Below, piece after piece: positions 12,373-13,885 of a stretch of DNA of 13,885 bases. The stretch is from DATIJJ01 sp039936115. GTDB lineage: Bacteria > Pseudomonadota > Gammaproteobacteria > DSM-16500. Each line of letters begins with the position of its first letter. Within the stretch, counting starts at the first letter, position 1. The notes beneath the pieces are model-generated. The model worked only from the letters and a program-made list of their open reading frames with translations, was not told the origin of the DNA and did not search any database. The position numbers and the translations under genes are program-made. The stretch lies in contig JBDTIZ010000035.1 in NCBI GenBank assembly GCA_039936115.1, positions 1-13,885 of the forward strand, written 5' to 3'.

Positions 12373-13885
12373 ATGTCCATGACGACGTTCGCTGAACTGA
12401 ATTTAGATCCACAAATTGCTAAAGCCCTTGAAGCCTGTGGTTACGTAAACCCAACCCCCATCCAAGCAAAATCCATTCCTGAAATTCTAGCAGGCAGAGA
12501 TGTTGTTGCCTCTGCACAAACCGGTACCGGCAAAACGGCTGCATTTGTTTTACCTTCTTTACATCGCATTTGCACAACGACAGCAGGTCCTTCTCCGCGT
12601 ATTTTGATTTTGACACCGACGCGTGAACTTGCAACTCAGATCACAACTGCTGTCAGCAAATACGGCAAATTTTTACGTGTTAACATTGCAAGCTTGGTAG
12701 GTGGTATGCCGTATCGCCAACAATTGAGAAGCTTGTCACGTCCTGTTGATATTATTGTTGCAACGCCTGGTCGCTTGTTGGATCACATGAACAATGGCCG
12801 TCTGGATTTATCCGCAGTTGAAATGTTAATTCTGGATGAAGCAGACCGTATGTTAGACATGGGCTTCATTGATGATGTGAAAGAAATTTCACGTGAAATA
12901 TCCGATAATCGTCAAACATTGTTATTCAGCGCGACAGTTGATAGCAAGCTGACTCAAATCATTCGTCAACTTTTGAAAGATCCGGTTAAAATTGATTTCT
13001 CACATGAAAAACTAACCCCGGCTCAAATTACTCAAGAATTATATCATGCGGATAGCCCACAACATAAAATGCAACTCTTGATGCACTTTGTGACTGAGCA
13101 AAATATTTTTAAAGCCATTATTTTTTCTGCCACCAAAGTGATGGCTGACAGATTAGCTGATGAACTTATTGATAAAGGTTTTGCTGCAGCGCCATTGCAT
13201 GGTGATTTAAAACAAAATCTTCGTACGCGTACCGTTGAAGAATTACGTCGCGGTAAAATCCAATTCTTGGTAGCAACTGACGTTGCAGCGCGTGGTATTG
13301 ATATCAATGATATTACTCACGTTATCAATTATGACTTACCTAAATTTTCTGAAGATTATGTCCATCGTATCGGTCGTACTGGTCGCGCAGGAAAATCAGG
13401 TATTGCAATCTCATTAGCTATGCCAAGCGACGCTCGTCATGTTGCGAATATTGAACGTTTCATGAGCCAGCAATTTGAGCGTAAAACAATTCCAGGCTTA
13501 GAACCTAAGAAGCGTTCGCATAGTGATCGCGGTCATAATGATAATTCCAATCACAAACGTAGAAAATTCTCTGATAGCAATGAGTCAGGTAGACGTTCAT
13601 TTGGTGGCGATACAGGTAAATCACGCTTCAAACGAAAAGACGGTGACGATGCTGGCAGACGTTCTTTTTCTGATAATGCTGGAGCTTCACGCTTCAAAAG
13701 AAAAGACGGTGCTGATACTGGTCGTCGTTCTTTTTCTGATGACGCTGGATCTTCACGTTTCAAAAGAAAAGAAGGCGCTGATACTGGTCGTCGTTCTTTC
13801 TCTGATGATGCTGGATCTTCACGCTTCAAAAGAAAAGAAGGCACAGATGCTGGTCGTCGTTCTTTCTCTGATGATGCTGGATCTT
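12373..13885 (+). CDS. rhlE: DEAD-box ATP-dependent RNA helicase, RhlE-like, cut off by the right window edge
   Basis: This ATP-driven RNA unwinding enzyme acts in ribosome assembly or RNA turnover. The frame is open to the end of the window (504 codons visible), so no stop codon is seen. Motifs in order: Q motif with PTPIQ (27-31), Walker A AQTGTGKT (48-55), PTREL (82-86), GG (110-111), TPGR (131-134), DEAD (155-158), SAT (186-188), ARGID (306-310) and HRIGRTGR (331-338). Both RecA-like domains are complete, and the start resembles RhlE (FAELNLDPQI). The ATG at 12373 has GAGGA 9 bases upstream; a second ATG at 12379 is possible. From residue 365 the protein is basic and polar, and from 406 it is a 22-residue tandem repeat, likely an unstructured RNA-binding tail. 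The DEAD-box call is certain; the RhlE subfamily is likely. Confidence 0.95.
   Translation, partial: MSMTTFAELNLDPQIAKALEACGYVNPTPIQAKSIPEILAGRDVVASAQTGTGKTAAFVLPSLHRICTTTAGPSPRILILTPTRELATQITTAVSKYGKFLRVNIASLVGGMPYRQQLRSLSRPVDIIVATPGRLLDHMNNGRLDLSAVEMLILDEADRMLDMGFIDDVKEISREISDNRQTLLFSATVDSKLTQIIRQLLKDPVKIDFSHEKLTPAQITQELYHADSPQHKMQLLMHFVTEQNIFKAIIFSATKVMADRLADELIDKGFAAAPLHGDLKQNLRTRTVEELRRGKIQFLVATDVAARGIDINDITHVINYDLPKFSEDYVHRIGRTGRAGKSGIAISLAMPSDARHVANIERFMSQQFERKTIPGLEPKKRSHSDRGHNDNSNHKRRKFSDSNESGRRSFGGDTGKSRFKRKDGDDAGRRSFSDNAGASRFKRKDGADTGRRSFSDDAGSSRFKRKEGADTGRRSFSDDAGSSRFKRKEGTDAGRRSFSDDAGS
13588..13885 (+). repeat. 66-bp in-frame tandem repeat coding for the basic helicase tail
   Basis: Units start at 13588, 13654, 13720, 13786 and 13852, the last cut by the window edge. 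Each codes for 22 residues of the form GRRSFSDDAGSSRFKRKEGA plus Asp-Thr or Asp-Ala. Units 3 and 4 are nearly identical, while unit 1 is the most diverged (GRRSFGGDTGKSRFKRK). Because 66 is a multiple of three and the repeat lacks stop codons, the opposite strand also carries an open but meaningless frame. Confidence 0.92.

Noticed and set aside
13551..13844. Open frame of 97 codons on the minus strand with its own repeats
   Set aside because: It is the mirror of the 66-bp coding repeat of the helicase, in a frame without stops; it has no support of its own.

Overview
The window looks like part of the chromosome of a gammaproteobacterium with moderately low GC. The eno-ftsB-surE-nlpD-rpoS order and the DUF2066-permease-hda cluster are gammaproteobacterial. 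The pyrophosphate-type phosphofructokinase, the small orphan proteins (one with ankyrin-like repeats) and the scattered palindromic repeats suggest a host-associated Legionellales-type organism. That placement is inference from gene content and protein style; no database was searched.

Layout. (1) 1-1166: the 3' part of a PPi-dependent phosphofructokinase gene (+), cut by the window edge, ending in a strong hairpin. (2) 1167-4395: an accessory block of four unrecognised genes. They are a 135-residue helical protein; a 231-residue His-rich membrane protein behind a very good Fur box that overlaps its promoter; a 366-residue protein with a degenerate ankyrin-like pair; and, on the minus strand, a 131-residue single-span membrane protein. 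A 99-bp palindromic repeat lies between the second and third. (3) 4661-8914, all minus strand and transcribed right to left: eno, ftsB, surE, nlpD, rpoS. (4) 8974-11771, minus strand: a DUF2066 protein, an AI-2E/PerM family permease and hda, almost without gaps. (5) 11772-12372: a divergent intergenic region dominated by a 216-bp composite repeat (perfect 29-bp terminal inverted repeats, two 13-bp-stem hairpins, four 22-bp tandem units), followed by a structured leader. (6) 12373 to the right edge (+): a DEAD-box RNA helicase of RhlE type whose C-terminal tail is a 22-residue basic tandem repeat, cut by the window edge.

How the genes work together. pfp and eno supply glycolytic steps, the first spending PPi instead of ATP. 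FtsB (divisome) and NlpD (amidase activator) act in cell division. Hda shuts down DnaA after initiation. SurE and RpoS belong to the stationary-phase/stress module, and the helicase acts on RNA. The tight minus-strand packing suggests two operons, DUF2066-permease-hda and eno-ftsB-surE-nlpD-rpoS, with rpoS probably also served by promoters near or inside nlpD.

The features most worth attention are the Fur-boxed His-rich membrane protein, the composite inverted-repeat element at 11861-12076, and the growing 66-bp coding repeat in the helicase tail. No tRNA, rRNA, CRISPR array, transposase or phage gene was seen.
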